NCBI RefSeq assembly: GCF_019249295.1
Contig: NZ_JAESDH010000021.1
Location: 24,696 to 88,695, forward strand
Origin: Alteromonas antoniana
GTDB taxonomy: Bacteria; Pseudomonadota; Gammaproteobacteria; Enterobacterales; Alteromonadaceae
DNA length: 64,000 nucleotides
Direction of reading: 5' to 3'
The position numbers and the translations under genes are program-made. Shown here one piece after another: positions 46,584-56,867 of this stretch (the stretch's first letter is position 1; each line of letters begins with the position of its first letter). Under the pieces are notes generated by a model. The model saw nothing but the letters and a program-made list of their open reading frames with translations, ran no database searches and was not told the origin of the DNA.

Positions 46584-47398
46584 TGCTGCTTCGCCTCAAC
46601 CACTGATATTGAGGCCGGAGCCCGTCGAATGTGTAGTTTGTTAATCAGTGAGACCAGTACAAAACTAAGCAGCATTAACAGATACCATGAGCTGAGTTTA
46701 GACAGAGACACCATACTCCATGTTGCAGCCTGATCCGGATAAATCCAGACGTTGGTATACGTCGCGATATTTTCGGCAAGCCAGATAAACAGCGCTACCA
46801 GAAACCAGCCGACCAGTAACGGCATCTGCCTGTACGTGTGGCTGATCTTAAAATAAACCGTTGTGTTGTAAAACAGTACACCAGTAAAAGCCAGCAATAC
46901 CCAGCGCAGATCAACGATATAATGATGGGTGAAGAAGTTCAGATAAATCAGGGCTACCAGCGTAACCGTCGCCCACTTGCCCGGATAGTTGCTGTATTCA
47001 AATTCGAAAATTCGCCACACTCTGGCGATATAACTTCCTACTGCACTGTACATGAAGCCGGTGAACAGCGGGACATTACCAATGCCAAACACGTAGGCTT
47101 CCGGGTAAGACCAGGAGCCAATGCTGTCAGAGGTTTTAAAAATCTCCATGATGGTCGCCACAATATGAAACACCACGATCACCACAGACTCACGCAACGT
47201 TTCCAGCCGGGTGATCAATAGCAAAGCCTGAAACGCGATGGCTGCGAGAAATATGAAATCGTACCGGTGCAGGCCCTCAATCGGATACCAGTACCGGGTT
47301 ACAATCATAACGGCTAGGAGAAATCCGCCAAACAAGCATGCGTAGGCTTGTTTAACGCCAAAGAGCCAGAATTCATACAGGGCTGATTTAATTTTCAC
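46580..47398 (-). CDS. DUF817 family integral membrane protein
   Basis: A 272-residue membrane protein with about eight helices. Family-like segments are [61 protein letters not shown] and [17 protein letters not shown]. Function is unknown. The start codon is GTG, without a strong binding site. It overlaps the following membrane protein gene. Confidence 0.88.
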   Translation of the reverse strand: MKIKSALYEFWLFGVKQAYACLFGGFLLAVMIVTRYWYPIEGLHRYDFIFLAAIAFQALLLITRLETLRESVVIVVFHIVATIMEIFKTSDSIGSWSYPEAYVFGIGNVPLFTGFMYSAVGSYIARVWRIFEFEYSNYPGKWATVTLVALIYLNFFTHHYIVDLRWVLLAFTGVLFYNTTVYFKISHTYRQMPLLVGWFLVALFIWLAENIATYTNVWIYPDQAATWSMVSLSKLSSWYLLMLLSFVLVSLINKLHIRRAPASISVVEAKQQ

Positions 47399-47517
47399 AA
47401 TACGACAATAGACAAACTGAGAAACGATATAACTGGTGCTATACGCTAGCGTATTTTACATCTCATTTATACATCGGAAACGGCAGGAGGGCCTGCCAGC
47501 GTGTTTGCGGTTGTGAG

Positions 47518-50361
47518 CTAACGTTGTGAGCGGCGCTGGGCTTTATGTTGTCTGACGCTGTCTACTATTGGCATTAAATCATTCAAGTCCAGCGGCTTTA
47601 CCAGATGATGATGAAAACCAGACTCTTTCGACCGCTTAATGTGAGAAGGTTGTCCCCAGCCGGTTTGTGCCACAAACACGGCGTCTTTCAGGGCAGGCAG
47701 TTTTTTCAGGGCGATGCACAGGTCATAGCCGTTCATACCGGGCATGCCAATATCAAGCAGCAGTAAATCCGGGGTATATTGCTTAACGGCATTCAGTGCT
47801 GTCGGGCCATCCTCTACAACAACAACCTCACAGCCTTTGGCCTCAAGGATCCAGCCCATTGTGATAGCGGCATCCTGATTATCATCCGCAATAAGCACCG
47901 ATAAGGTCTGGTGATCCACAGTATCGTCGGTAAATAAAGCGGCTTTCGTACCAGCACGTTTTTCCGCCGCAACGCGCGGGAAGGTGACTGAAATGCAGGT
48001 TCCCTGGTCTTCACCTTCACTGTGCACAGCCACGGTGCCTTCGTGCAGTTCAACTAAGCGTTTAACCAGGGTTAACCCTATACCCAGCCCGCCCTGAGAG
48101 CGCTCAAGTACCCCGTCAATCTGCGAAAATATATCGAAAATGTCATTTATCTTGTCTTTTGGGATCCCTACGCCAGTATCTGTAATGTCTACTGTCACCG
48201 TTGTCTGGCTGGTATCCACTTTTATTTCAATCTGTCCGCCGCGGGGCGTGTATTTGGCGGCATTGTTGATAATGTTGGTAAAAATTTGTGCAAGCCTGAC
48301 CAAATCACCATCCACCCAGGCATCGTTGCCGGGATAGCGAACCGTCAGAATATGGTTGCTCTCATCAATCATGGACTGCACGCTTTCAATCGCATCCCGA
48401 ATGGCATCACAGATATCAAGAGGCGATCGTGACAACCGGATTTTACCCCGGGTAATGCGCGAGACATCCATTAAGTCGTCAACCAGGCGCACCATTTGCG
48501 TAACCTGGCGTTCAACCAGTAGGAACGATTCCTGTTTCTTATCTTTAGAGAACATGCCCGACTGGAGGATCTCCACTGCGTTTCGTATAGGAGCCAGGGG
48601 ATTGCGAAGTTCATGAGCCAGAGTGGCCAGAAACTCGTCTTTGCGTTTATCCGCCTCCTGAAGTGCGGTAACGGCGTTTTGCTCACGTGTAATATCTACG
48701 CCAACACCAGGGAAACGCACAGCCTTTCCTGATTCATCATAAATTACGCGGCCGCGAAAAGATCCCCACCTTATACTGCCGTCTTTTTGCAAAACACGGT
48801 ACTGCTGGTCGTACGGTTTACCCGTTGCAATGCTCTCCTGGATCGCGGCTTCAATAACCGGAATGTCTTCTGGATGAACATACTCAAGCGGACGTTCAAT
48901 GGGAACCCCATATGCGGTTTCCTCCGGGGTCAAATTAAACAGCTCGCCAAGGCGCTGATCTGCAGTGAACAGGTTTTTTTCGATATCCCAGTCCCAAATG
49001 CCGAAGCTGTGAGACGCTTCAAGTGCGATACGCCGGCGCGCTTCAGCTTCTCTGGTCATCTTTTCCGCTTCATTGCGTTCAGTTACATCACGGGTAGAAC
49101 CGGCGATTGCTTCAACATTGCCGTCGGCATCCAGTACGGGAACAAAGATATAGTCGTAAGTTCGCGGCCCTAAGGCACCGTGGAAGAATACGTCACTGCG
49201 AATTGGCTTTTTAGTTTCAATAACCTGCTTGATTTCACGCATGTGCATATCTGCGTGCCACTTCTCGTACCCCAGTTCGTAGCAGTCTTTACCAATAGCT
49301 TCATCCCACATTAAGCCCCATATCGCCAGTAAGGCGTCATTTACATAGGTAAAGCGTCCGGATAAGTCGAAGGTGTAAACAGGGTCGGGATTATTTGAAA
49401 GCACGGCTTCGTAAAGCCGTCGTTGCTTGTGCAGGCTTTCGGTATTTTCCGTTAAGGCATCTTCGGCCTGCACCCGCGCCCGGTTTTCCTTACAGTGCTT
49501 AACGACTGTCGGCACAGTAAAAGAAAAGGCATCGACAACCTGTAGATCACACGCAGCGGGCGGCGCACAGCGGGTGTAAAACACAGAGATGACACCGACG
49601 ATGCGCTGATCTGTCTGTGAAAACACAGGCTTACACCAAAACGCCTTGAAGCCAGCGTCTGTAGCATCCCCGATAAAATCTGGCCAGTCATCGTGGTGCG
49701 ATAAATCGTCAATCACAACCGGCTCACCGCTTTCCATGCAGGCGGCCCAGGGTGAGCGAGATTCAGAAAGTGCTAGGTTAAGCCGTATTCTGATGCTTTC
49801 AGGCATTTGTGGCGATGTCACCGCGGTAAGCGTAGTTTCATCCTCATCTATCAAACTGATGGCAGCGCAAAGGCTGTGTGGGGCTTGTTTCTCGAGGCCC
49901 TTTAGCAGCGGCAGTAAAATCTCTTGTTGTCCTTTTCCGCCCAGTGCCAGGCTAAGCGCCTGTTGTTGACTGTCAGCGACAATATCCTTTCTGCGGGTGG
50001 CTGAGCATTCGTGAAACATAAGGCACAATGTTTCATCGTCGACCCTGAGTACTTTCATTGACAATAAGATTTTATTTGAACCAAAGGGAATCTCCAGTTG
50101 ATTCACTTTTCCGTGTTTCAGCGCGTTGTCAAAAGCGTGGGTGAAGCTGGAGAGGGCAGAGTCTGAAAAGAAATCGCTGAAGGGATGACGCAAGGCGGCG
50201 GACGAGTTGAGTGACATGATTTGCTCTGCTTGCTGGTTCACAAATGTGATCCGGCAGAGTTTATCGACCAAAATTATCGCGTCCGATGCGTTGTCGGCGA
50301 TACTCATGGCTAAAAGGCCGGGCAGGGTGTCTTTTTTCGTCGCAATTCCTGGTTCGCTCAA
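47518..50361 (-). CDS. Hybrid sensor histidine kinase with PAS, GAF and receiver domains
   Basis: A 947-residue soluble kinase. Order: PAS (about 20-115), GAF (145-290), PAS (315-430), PAS with PAC (445-565), dimerisation domain with His583 in LATLAHELRNPLAPIRN, ATP-binding domain (NNAAKYTPRGG, TDTGVGIPKDK, GGLGIGLTLVKRL), and a receiver domain (Asp in LLLLDIGMPGMNGYD). No membrane segment. The start is a TTG; an in-frame ATG 18 codons later is an alternative. The partner regulator and signal are unknown. Confidence 0.93.
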   Translation of the reverse strand: MSEPGIATKKDTLPGLLAMSIADNASDAIILVDKLCRITFVNQQAEQIMSLNSSAALRHPFSDFFSDSALSSFTHAFDNALKHGKVNQLEIPFGSNKILLSMKVLRVDDETLCLMFHECSATRRKDIVADSQQQALSLALGGKGQQEILLPLLKGLEKQAPHSLCAAISLIDEDETTLTAVTSPQMPESIRIRLNLALSESRSPWAACMESGEPVVIDDLSHHDDWPDFIGDATDAGFKAFWCKPVFSQTDQRIVGVISVFYTRCAPPAACDLQVVDAFSFTVPTVVKHCKENRARVQAEDALTENTESLHKQRRLYEAVLSNNPDPVYTFDLSGRFTYVNDALLAIWGLMWDEAIGKDCYELGYEKWHADMHMREIKQVIETKKPIRSDVFFHGALGPRTYDYIFVPVLDADGNVEAIAGSTRDVTERNEAEKMTREAEARRRIALEASHSFGIWDWDIEKNLFTADQRLGELFNLTPEETAYGVPIERPLEYVHPEDIPVIEAAIQESIATGKPYDQQYRVLQKDGSIRWGSFRGRVIYDESGKAVRFPGVGVDITREQNAVTALQEADKRKDEFLATLAHELRNPLAPIRNAVEILQSGMFSKDKKQESFLLVERQVTQMVRLVDDLMDVSRITRGKIRLSRSPLDICDAIRDAIESVQSMIDESNHILTVRYPGNDAWVDGDLVRLAQIFTNIINNAAKYTPRGGQIEIKVDTSQTTVTVDITDTGVGIPKDKINDIFDIFSQIDGVLERSQGGLGIGLTLVKRLVELHEGTVAVHSEGEDQGTCISVTFPRVAAEKRAGTKAALFTDDTVDHQTLSVLIADDNQDAAITMGWILEAKGCEVVVVEDGPTALNAVKQYTPDLLLLDIGMPGMNGYDLCIALKKLPALKDAVFVAQTGWGQPSHIKRSKESGFHHHLVKPLDLNDLMPIVDSVRQHKAQRRSQR

Positions 50362-50497
50362 GGATCTCTCAGTATTCTTGTACTCCTGAGACTATCCTAA
50401 ATCAGACGACAACAGGATGCGACCTATTTGCAAAGTCTTTAACGATAATTCCAAAAACGGTGGAATATTGTGGCCTGACTGTAACTGCAACGTGCAG

Positions 50498-50608
50498 TTA
50501 CTCCTTATCCTGAGATTTGTTTTTCTTTGCCGCAAACAGCAGTGCGCCTACGAACAATATAAAAATGATCAAGCCTGCGGAAAGTAAAATACTGATGATA
50601 GAGCCCAT
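50498..50608 (-). CDS. Small single-helix membrane protein, 36 residues
   Basis: ATG at 50608, beginning MGSIISILLSAGLIIFILF and ending KKNKSQDKE before TAA. One hydrophobic helix (about residues 3-26) and a charged tail, typical of a real small membrane protein. AAGGGA lies about 11 bases upstream. No family assigned. Confidence 0.55.
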   Translation of the reverse strand: MGSIISILLSAGLIIFILFVGALLFAAKKNKSQDKE

Positions 50609-51053
50609 ATCGTAATGTTTCCCTTAATAAGTACCCGCCCCAGTGAGGGCATTGTTGACAGGCTGTGCCAGACCAAAAGCATTTTGTTCACGCTTAGCCC
50701 GCCGCTGATTACACGCTTTTTCGGCTGAACGCGGTCTGCTCCGTCTAACGAATTGTATAATCCGCCTTCTAAATTTAAACGAAAGTCCTCGTTTACAGTA
50801 AACAGAAGCTCTCGTGTAGAGTAAGAGGGAAATCCTCTTGTATGAACACAGCCTTACACCGAACAATGTCACACGCCGAATGCAGATAAAAAACGCACTC
50901 ACCTGCTATCAACATTTTCGCGTATTGTCATGCCTGGCTACTGTATTCATAGATCAATATCCTGATATCGGTTCTTTTACGTCGCAAAATAATCCTTCGC
51001 ACAACGCTTTAGCTATCAGCGCCTCAGCTCTTTGGATGAAAAAAGGGGCGCGT
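50609..51053. other. Intergenic region
   Basis: About 445 bases with no gene I can support. A minus-strand frame at 50624-50902 is open for 92 codons but its basic, Arg-rich product and lack of a binding site argue against it. Confidence 0.4.
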
Positions 51054-51296
51054 TCAGTCAAGAATATCGGCAATAAACGCAGCAATAGTGGCGGCAGTCT
51101 CTTTATTTTCTTCAGCATGACGTTTTTCTGCTTTCGCAGAAGTACAAAGGTCGTAGGTAGCGTCTACAGATCTTGCTGCTTTGGCGACGCGTTGAGAGGC
51201 GTTTTCTCGGCAGTGTGAGATGTCAGCAGACTCATCGCGTACGCTACATCCGGTTAACGCGAAGGTTGTAACTAAACAGAGGAATACCGGTTTCAT
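51054..51296 (-). CDS. Small lipoprotein, 80 residues
   Basis: Lipobox ALTGC follows a clear signal (MKPVFLCLVTTFALTGC). The mature part has three further Cys and is helical and charged (RENASQRVAKAARSVDATYDLC). AAGGAG lies before the ATG. No family recognised. Confidence 0.75.
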   Translation of the reverse strand: MKPVFLCLVTTFALTGCSVRDESADISHCRENASQRVAKAARSVDATYDLCTSAKAEKRHAEENKETAATIAAFIADILD

Positions 51297-51447
51297 GTTG
51301 CTATCTCCTTATTCTGAATTAACTGAGGATCCCGCGATTTCATCTGCGTCGGCGGTTTGGTGAGCATCTGACATTGCCACATCGGTCAACGCTATTGCCT
51401 GTATGAACCGATGTCTGCTGTACCGGGAAAGCCACCATAACGCGTAG

Positions 51448-51675
51448 TTACCACAACATGGCAATAACCGCGACGGTAATGATCGCTGAAAAGATACCGG
51501 CAACAATGCATCGTGTTTCGGCTTCGTCATGCTTTTGAGGGTAGTTTCCCAGAGTGAACACTTTCAGTGTGAAGCGCCCATACCAGTAAATAGCAACCTC
51601 CAGGACAGCTTCAATTAGCAGCCATTTCAACATACGAAGGGCAAAACGCCCCGGACCTGATGCCATATCTTCCAT
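51448..51675 (-). CDS. Small membrane protein, 75 residues
   Basis: Starts MEDMASGPGRF at 51675, with GGAGAAG upstream. Two membrane helices: LKWLLIEAVLEVAIYWYG and GIFSAIITVAVIAMLW. A longer frame to 51774 has no binding site. Function unknown. Confidence 0.65.
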   Translation of the reverse strand: MEDMASGPGRFALRMLKWLLIEAVLEVAIYWYGRFTLKVFTLGNYPQKHDEAETRCIVAGIFSAIITVAVIAMLW

Positions 51676-51821
51676 GTTTACTTCTCCATTCATGGCGCAG
51701 AAAATCGAGTAGTGTAGCGGTTGTCTGACTTGCCTCGCTGAAATCGGGCGTGATGCCGGATGCCGTAACGACATTGTGTTGATAGCTGACCAGCGACTTT
51801 TTTGAGACCGCTTGTGCGCGG

Positions 51822-52856
51822 CTACGGGTTAAGTTTCGATTCCAGCAGCTCTCGCAGCGGCACAGGCAGTGACGCGCGGGCGCGTTCGGAAATGGATTTT
51901 TCGTGTTTTTGCCACAGAATGCCCAAATACACGATCCCTAGTCCGATTGCCGTCAATGCTACCGGGAACAACCAGCTGTCTTCAAATACGTTGAATGCCA
52001 GATGACCGAGATAACCACAGCTGCCGAGCGCACCAAACACCACAAACACCCGGCGTACCAGTAATACCCCCACAAAAATCATTGTCAGATTAATCAGAAA
52101 GTAAAAAAACTTCGATATTTCATTGTCTGATTCCTGCAATGATAAGCCACACCAGAATGCAGTCACTCCAAATAAGTAAAGCCAGAATGCATAATCTGCG
52201 GTGTGTCGTGAACGAATATCTACCCAGAACGCCAGTGCTGTCATCAGTAACCCGGTGTAAAGTGAAACCAGTTGCCTGAGTTCCCAGGAGTGATCACCGC
52301 CGGAGATAAGTGCAGTAATATCCATGGTCATATACCACAGCGTGACGGCAACAGGCATGATCAGAAAAGGGTACTTGTAGCGCCACGCGACTATCGTGCC
52401 CACAATCAGAGTGCCCAGCTCCATATATAGCCAATATGCCCGTACCTGACGGTGATAATCCTGATACTGCGTGCTGTCAGGCCAGATGCCAAGCCACTGC
52501 TGCACACCGTAAATTGCCAGCGGCGTCATACAGACAACAAAAGTGGCGCAAATGCCGGCCGGAATAATGTGGTTTTTTGCTGCAAAGCGATGGGTTAGCA
52601 TCAGGCCGGCGGCGGCATACAGCAACGAGATAATCACAATTCCGGCACCGCCGAACGACTCCCAACCCAAATTCATAAACAACGTCATTGCCCCAATGGC
52701 AATTAATCCGCCGAAGTAATAAAGCACGTGAGTAAAAGAAAACGTCGGTTTTTGCTGCGACTGCTCAGTGAAAAAAGCCAGTAAATCATTAGCCTGTTGC
52801 GCGGAAATGATATTGCGCGACACGGCCTCTGTTAATGATTTCTTCGATACATCCAT
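51822..52856 (-). CDS. DUF2157-like membrane protein
   Basis: A 344-residue protein with a soluble N-terminal 45 residues (VSRNIISAQQANDLLAFF), then about ten membrane helices and a short basic tail. The opening pattern (YYFGGLIAIGAMTLFMNLGWESFGGAG) resembles DUF2157. Function unknown. AGGAGAAAG precedes the ATG. Confidence 0.8.
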   Translation of the reverse strand: MDVSKKSLTEAVSRNIISAQQANDLLAFFTEQSQQKPTFSFTHVLYYFGGLIAIGAMTLFMNLGWESFGGAGIVIISLLYAAAGLMLTHRFAAKNHIIPAGICATFVVCMTPLAIYGVQQWLGIWPDSTQYQDYHRQVRAYWLYMELGTLIVGTIVAWRYKYPFLIMPVAVTLWYMTMDITALISGGDHSWELRQLVSLYTGLLMTALAFWVDIRSRHTADYAFWLYLFGVTAFWCGLSLQESDNEISKFFYFLINLTMIFVGVLLVRRVFVVFGALGSCGYLGHLAFNVFEDSWLFPVALTAIGLGIVYLGILWQKHEKSISERARASLPVPLRELLESKLNP

Positions 52857-52896
52857 GGTGCTTTCTCCTGTCTTACCCTGTAAATAGCACGCGTTA

Positions 52897-53133
52897 CTAT
52901 TTCATATCACAGGAACATCCTACGGAGCCATCGGCATTTTCCCATTCCCGGAAATAACCACCAGAGCCCGCCGTTTGTCCTGGTTGCGCCTTGCACTGCA
53001 TTTTCAGCTGATTGCAAAACGAGGCGCTCTGGCCGGTTTGTATTTTGGCTGCCCGCTCCATGCCAATTCGTGCGAAAGGTCCGCCAACACAGCCAGCTAA
53101 CAGTAATGCTGTTAGCATAATCAGATATTTCAT
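52897..53133 (-). CDS. Small lipoprotein, 78 residues
   Basis: Signal MKYLIMLTALLLAGC with lipobox LLAGC. The mature part has four more Cys (SFCNQLKMQC and SVGCSCDMK) and could hold two disulfides. AGGAATTGGG precedes the ATG. Unknown function. Confidence 0.75.
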   Translation of the reverse strand: MKYLIMLTALLLAGCVGGPFARIGMERAAKIQTGQSASFCNQLKMQCKAQPGQTAGSGGYFREWENADGSVGCSCDMK

Positions 53134-53172
53134 TGCCCAATTCCTAATTCAAAAGCCCGCATTTCGTGAGCA

Positions 53173-53493
53173 TCAATGGATAACAAAGGAGAAGATGTAG
53201 ACGCCTGCGACCATAGCCGCTACATAGCAGGCTGCAAAGCAGGAGTTAATGATTAGCAAGGCACGCCAGCCTCTGCCAGTGAAGTTTTCTGAGGCTCTGA
53301 TTTTCTTACTGGTCAATCTGGTACAGCTGTACAGCAGAATGACAGAGGCGCTTAACAGGAAAAAAAACGCACCGATTGCGCCAATGCCAGGTGAAATACT
53401 GCTACCGGCATAATCAACCGAGTGAAAAACCGGAAGTAAAAGCAACAGGCCCAGCAGGGTAAAGGCAAATCCGTACAGCTGCGCTTCTTTCAT
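53173..53493 (-). CDS. Four-helix membrane protein, paralogue of a cassette gene
   Basis: A 106-residue protein with four membrane helices. Its second half (FFFLLSASVILLYSCTRLTSKKIR, ALLIINSCFAACYVAAMVAGVYIF) aligns well with the protein at 61936-62265. No known family. No clear attC site adjoins it. Confidence 0.7.
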   Translation of the reverse strand: MKEAQLYGFAFTLLGLLLLLPVFHSVDYAGSSISPGIGAIGAFFFLLSASVILLYSCTRLTSKKIRASENFTGRGWRALLIINSCFAACYVAAMVAGVYIFSFVIH

Positions 53494-53603
53494 GGCTGCA
53501 CTGTGGCAAAAGTATGTGAGTACATTGAACCGTCCTTAGTCAGTAAAAGCTTGGCCACTGGCAGAGCCGGTAAGTTCTGCAAAAATTAGGCGAAGTGGCG
53601 TTG

Positions 53604-54077
53604 CTATTCCAGGTATCCTAACAACCCCATGATGGTAACTACAACAGAAACTATCAATGCGAATGACGCCAGAATCACTTCACTGTATCGTTTGTTATTG
53701 CTTCTTGCGCCAGTCATTAATACTGCGTTTTGTGGGTTATTAGGGTCATAGAACACGGTAACATCGCTGTTTTGTGGGTGGTCTTCGGCAAATCGGACTG
53801 TCTCAGGATACATCAGCGTATAAAACGCTATCCGATTACCGTCGAAAGCTTTTCCATCCACCTCATAACGATAGGAAACCGTCAGACGCTCTGCATCTTC
53901 GGACTTGCCAGCGATATTCCGTTTTCCCCACAAGGTGACGCTAACCATGTGGCCCTGAACACCTGGCCAGTGTTTGCTTGTATCTGCATTTCTCAGATTT
54001 TTACGTGCAAAACGAAGAAACCACAGACAAAACACGATACTCAAAATGCCTGCGATCGCAGGCGTGCTAAAGTTCAT
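53604..54077 (-). CDS. DUF3592 family protein
   Basis: A 157-residue protein with an N-terminal membrane helix (IAGILSIVFCLWFLRFA), the DUF3592 core (VQGHMVSVTLW, LTVSYRYEVDGKAFDGNRIAF, DVTVFYDPNNPQNAVL) and a C-terminal helix. Function unknown. ATG 54077 is preferred to an upstream TTG at 54092. Confidence 0.82.
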   Translation of the reverse strand: MNFSTPAIAGILSIVFCLWFLRFARKNLRNADTSKHWPGVQGHMVSVTLWGKRNIAGKSEDAERLTVSYRYEVDGKAFDGNRIAFYTLMYPETVRFAEDHPQNSDVTVFYDPNNPQNAVLMTGARSNNKRYSEVILASFALIVSVVVTIMGLLGYLE

Positions 54078-54140
54078 ATGTTGTCCCGGCAAGCGATAAA
54101 CGTTGTTATTGTAGTAGAATGAAACAGATTACGGACTGTC

Positions 54141-54335
54141 TCACTGTGTTGTACAGAAGCCAATGCGCTTATGCATGTGTGTCGACACCTGAGTCTGGCG
54201 GGCATGGTCTACGCCGCAATGTTTTTTTCTGACAACCGAGCCTGAATAACCGACGCGCACAATCATCGCGCCGATGCCCGCCAAAGCTAACGTCGCAATA
54301 AACTCACCGAACAAAATAAAATCCAACACCGACAT
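54141..54335 (-). CDS. Possible small membrane protein, 64 residues
   Basis: One hydrophobic segment (MSVLDFILFGEFIATLALAGIGAMIV) and a polar, His-rich tail. No ribosome binding site and no family. Doubtful. Confidence 0.35.
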   Translation of the reverse strand: MSVLDFILFGEFIATLALAGIGAMIVRVGYSGSVVRKKHCGVDHARQTQVSTHMHKRIGFCTTQ

Positions 54336-54397
54336 AATAGCGAAAGAAAAAACGGCACGGCGACAAAAACATGCGGAGTGAATACCGTCACGGCGTG

Positions 54398-54796
54398 TCA
54401 GGCTAGTCGCTTTTCAAGCCACTTGCTGTTGTCGTTCTCAATGACTCCGCCGACAAACGGGATAAACAGTTTATTGCCACAAAAGCCTTTCCTAAGCTCC
54501 ATCCAGAAATTACCTTCTAACCGCTCTTCAAACTCATCAGCGTCATTTGTGTTCAGATACACATACTTTGTTAACGTAAGATGCCCCAGGCTGTCCAGTC
54601 GATACATTGAAATATAGCCCTTCCAGCAACTTGAGTCTGGTTCACATTTGTCCTGATTCGCTTCTACGGTGAAAGAGTAGGGGGACCATGGTCTGTCGGT
54701 CGAAGGGTCCTGAACGCAAACGCCGTACAGATAATAGCCATCGAGGTGGATGTCATCGCGTTCATTGTGTAACACGTCTGAGATTTGCTCAGTCAT
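54398..54796 (-). CDS. Hypothetical protein, 132 residues
   Basis: A soluble protein starting MTEQISDVLHNERDDIHLDGYYLYGVCVQDPS, with a Cys-rich, aromatic-rich core (CEPDSSCWKGYISMY) and the ending SKWLEKRLA. I do not recognise it. No signal peptide. Weak binding site. Confidence 0.7.
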   Translation of the reverse strand: MTEQISDVLHNERDDIHLDGYYLYGVCVQDPSTDRPWSPYSFTVEANQDKCEPDSSCWKGYISMYRLDSLGHLTLTKYVYLNTNDADEFEERLEGNFWMELRKGFCGNKLFIPFVGGVIENDNSKWLEKRLA

Positions 54797-55336
54797 AGTG
54801 AATAGAACCTGTTGTTACGTCTTGGGAGGCAGCAGAACCTGCGCAAAAAGCGAAATGCTCCTTGTGACATGGTCCAACGCCGTTAGTGTTTGCTCTAACA
54901 GTGTCAATTGCAGCCCATATGCGCTGGCCCGTCTCAGGGCATCATGAATCAAACCGGCCTGAAGCAATTAGGTAAATATAGTGATTTTTCAGCGTGTTGC
55001 ATAGCCAACCATCTTCGCTCCAGCTTTCATCTGGTAATCCGCCACGAGCGTCCAGCCCTATAACGCCCGCAGGAATATGCAGCGATGATATTGAGGTAAA
55101 GCCGCAACAGAAAAGGCGTCGGCGCGGTTGATAGCCTTATTTTCCAGGTCCCACGGAACCAGCCAGTTGTCATACATTCTTCCTACTTAAAGGAACCGCA
55201 GTAATTCTCCCGGAGCAAGTAACACCTTCCCAGGGACGGTAACCTGTTGGCTATTAATTGGAATTCAACTAATTACTAATAGTTGTTAGTAGTTTGTAAA
55301 GTATAGTTCGTAGGTGAAGTTCCTTGAGGAAAAATC
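54797..55336. other. Intergenic region with a decayed cassette-like part
   Basis: About 540 bases. The part 55059-55136 looks like a decayed attC. Beside it a minus-strand frame of 39 codons (MYDNWLVPWDLENKAINRAD...) with a GGAAGA site starts at 55178; it may be a cut-down cassette gene. The rest shows nothing clear. Confidence 0.45.
55059..55136 (-). repeat. Degenerate attC-like site
   Basis: On the plus strand it begins TATAACGCCCGC and ends GCGCGGTTGATAGCC, with the inner segment AAGCCGCAACAGAAAAG shared with the site at 60141-60226. Its ends are degenerate but still complementary. Confidence 0.45.
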
Positions 55337-56658
55337 ATGAGAAAGTACTACCGACTGGCACTGGGTTTCAACGCTGTATCTATAGTAGTCGCTTTACTAT
55401 TTGCGATAGGAAATGTAAGCCTGCTGATTTTAGCTGTGACGATGGCGGGAGCGCTGGTTTGTCTGATAAAAATGGAACATTTGTCGAGAGAGAAAGTTAA
55501 CTTTTTGAACAGGTTCTCGACGCAATTCCAAATCCACTCTCTGTCACTGACATGGATATGAAGTGGACATTTGTAAATCGAGCCGCTACCGATCCTCTTG
55601 GCGTAAAGCGCAAAGACGTGCTCGGTCAACACTGTTCAAATTGGGGAGCAAATATCTGTAATACCGAAAAATGCGGTGTGCACTGCTTAAGACAGGGAAA
55701 AAAGGACACTTTCTTTAACCAGTGGGGTAAAGATTTCCATGTCGACACCAGTTACATCACCGGCTTAGACGGCAACAAGATAGGCCATGTTGAATATGTG
55801 CAGGAGATATCAGAAAAGGTTGCATTAAAAGCCGTATATAAAGATGTGGATGCCATTAGTGAAAGCCTCACAACTGGTGCAAGCGAACTTAAAATTGCCA
55901 GTAATGCGTTGACTGTAGGGTCAACGCAGCAGGCAGCCTCTATTACCGAAATTGGTAAATCGCTCAATGAGATCCTTACTCAGGCGAATGACAACGCAGA
56001 TCGTGCTTCAAGGGCCAGTGCAATCTCGTCTGACGCACAGCGATCCGCGACCATGGCCACTGATGAAATAAAGGAACTCGAGCTTGCCATGCAGGAAATT
56101 AATCGCTCCAGCGAAGCGATTAGTGACATTATCAATGTTATTAACGACATTGCATCGCAAACTAATTTGCTTGAACTTAATGCTTCCATTGAGGCTGCCA
56201 GGGCAGGTGAAATGGGGCGCGGTTTCGCTGTGGTAGCAGATGAAGTCAGAAAACTTGCTGAGCGAAGCACAACTGCGGCCAGTGAGTCGGCACAGTATAT
56301 TCAGTCATCCGTAGTGAATGTCGAAAAGGGAAATGTTATATCTCAAAAATGCGTGAGAGCATTGAGCGAGATTGTTGAGCACGTGACGAGTATTTCCGGC
56401 ACCATAGAAGAAATAGATAGCGCATCGCAAAGTCAGGCTAAAGGGTTGAGCCAGGTAAATCAGGGAATGACAGAAATTGATGGCGTGATCCACTCAACGG
56501 CAGCGTCTGCAGAAGAGACTTCTCTGTCTGCTACCGAACTGAGCGAGCTTTCAGTGAAACTTCAGGCTCAGTTAGAAAGCATGAGAAAAATTGACGGACT
56601 TATTGATGATATTGACACAAAAAATACCAACCTGATTGAGGTGAAAAACGTGGCATAG
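55337..56658 (+). pseudogene. Methyl-accepting chemotaxis protein gene with a frameshift
   Basis: Two frames overlap. The first (55337-55561, 74 codons) has GAGGAAA before its ATG and two membrane helices. The second carries, in the other frame, [12 protein letters not shown], the PAS-like segment and the chemoreceptor domain ([38 protein letters not shown]). Adding one T to the run TTTTT (55502-55506) joins them as ...[19 protein letters not shown]..., a typical PAS entry. The break is therefore a one-base loss, real or technical. Confidence 0.8.
55552..56658 (+). CDS. Chemoreceptor PAS and signalling domains (368 codons)
   Basis: The second frame of the gene above, read from its first ATG ([15 protein letters not shown]). 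The PAS-like part has Cys residues in [18 protein letters not shown], possibly a heme- or metal-binding site. The signalling tip [27 protein letters not shown] is intact, so the protein would bind CheA/CheW. No membrane anchor in this frame. Confidence 0.7.
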   Translation: MDMKWTFVNRAATDPLGVKRKDVLGQHCSNWGANICNTEKCGVHCLRQGKKDTFFNQWGKDFHVDTSYITGLDGNKIGHVEYVQEISEKVALKAVYKDVDAISESLTTGASELKIASNALTVGSTQQAASITEIGKSLNEILTQANDNADRASRASAISSDAQRSATMATDEIKELELAMQEINRSSEAISDIINVINDIASQTNLLELNASIEAARAGEMGRGFAVVADEVRKLAERSTTAASESAQYIQSSVVNVEKGNVISQKCVRALSEIVEHVTSISGTIEEIDSASQSQAKGLSQVNQGMTEIDGVIHSTAASAEETSLSATELSELSVKLQAQLESMRKIDGLIDDIDTKNTNLIEVKNVA

Positions 56659-56831
56659 AAGAGGGTGGGAAACGCCCGGTTTTCTAAATAAGTTAGAGCT
56701 GCTCACGCTCCGCATAGGGGCACAAAAAGGTAAAGTGATACGGAGCCGAATCGAAGTGTATGGCGTGTTTTTGCTGGACACCTAGCGCTCGCAGAAGGCG
56801 TGGCGTTGGAACATAGGCGGTACTGAAACAG

Positions 56832-56851
56832 AAAAGGCCGGGGCACGGCCT
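56832..56851 (-). terminator. Rho-independent terminator after the cupin gene
   Basis: On the minus strand AGGCCG pairs with CGGCCT over five bases, then TTTTCTG follows. It lies 17-36 bases past the stop codon of the cupin cassette gene. Confidence 0.75.
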
Positions 56852-56867
56852 GCACTTGATAACGGTT

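Noticed and set aside
50624..50902. 92-codon minus-strand frame.
   Set aside because: Arg-rich and basic composition typical of noncoding frames; no binding site.
54141..54335. Small membrane-like frame as part of a cassette.
   Set aside because: No attC-like palindrome adjoins it and no binding site is seen; listed only at low confidence.
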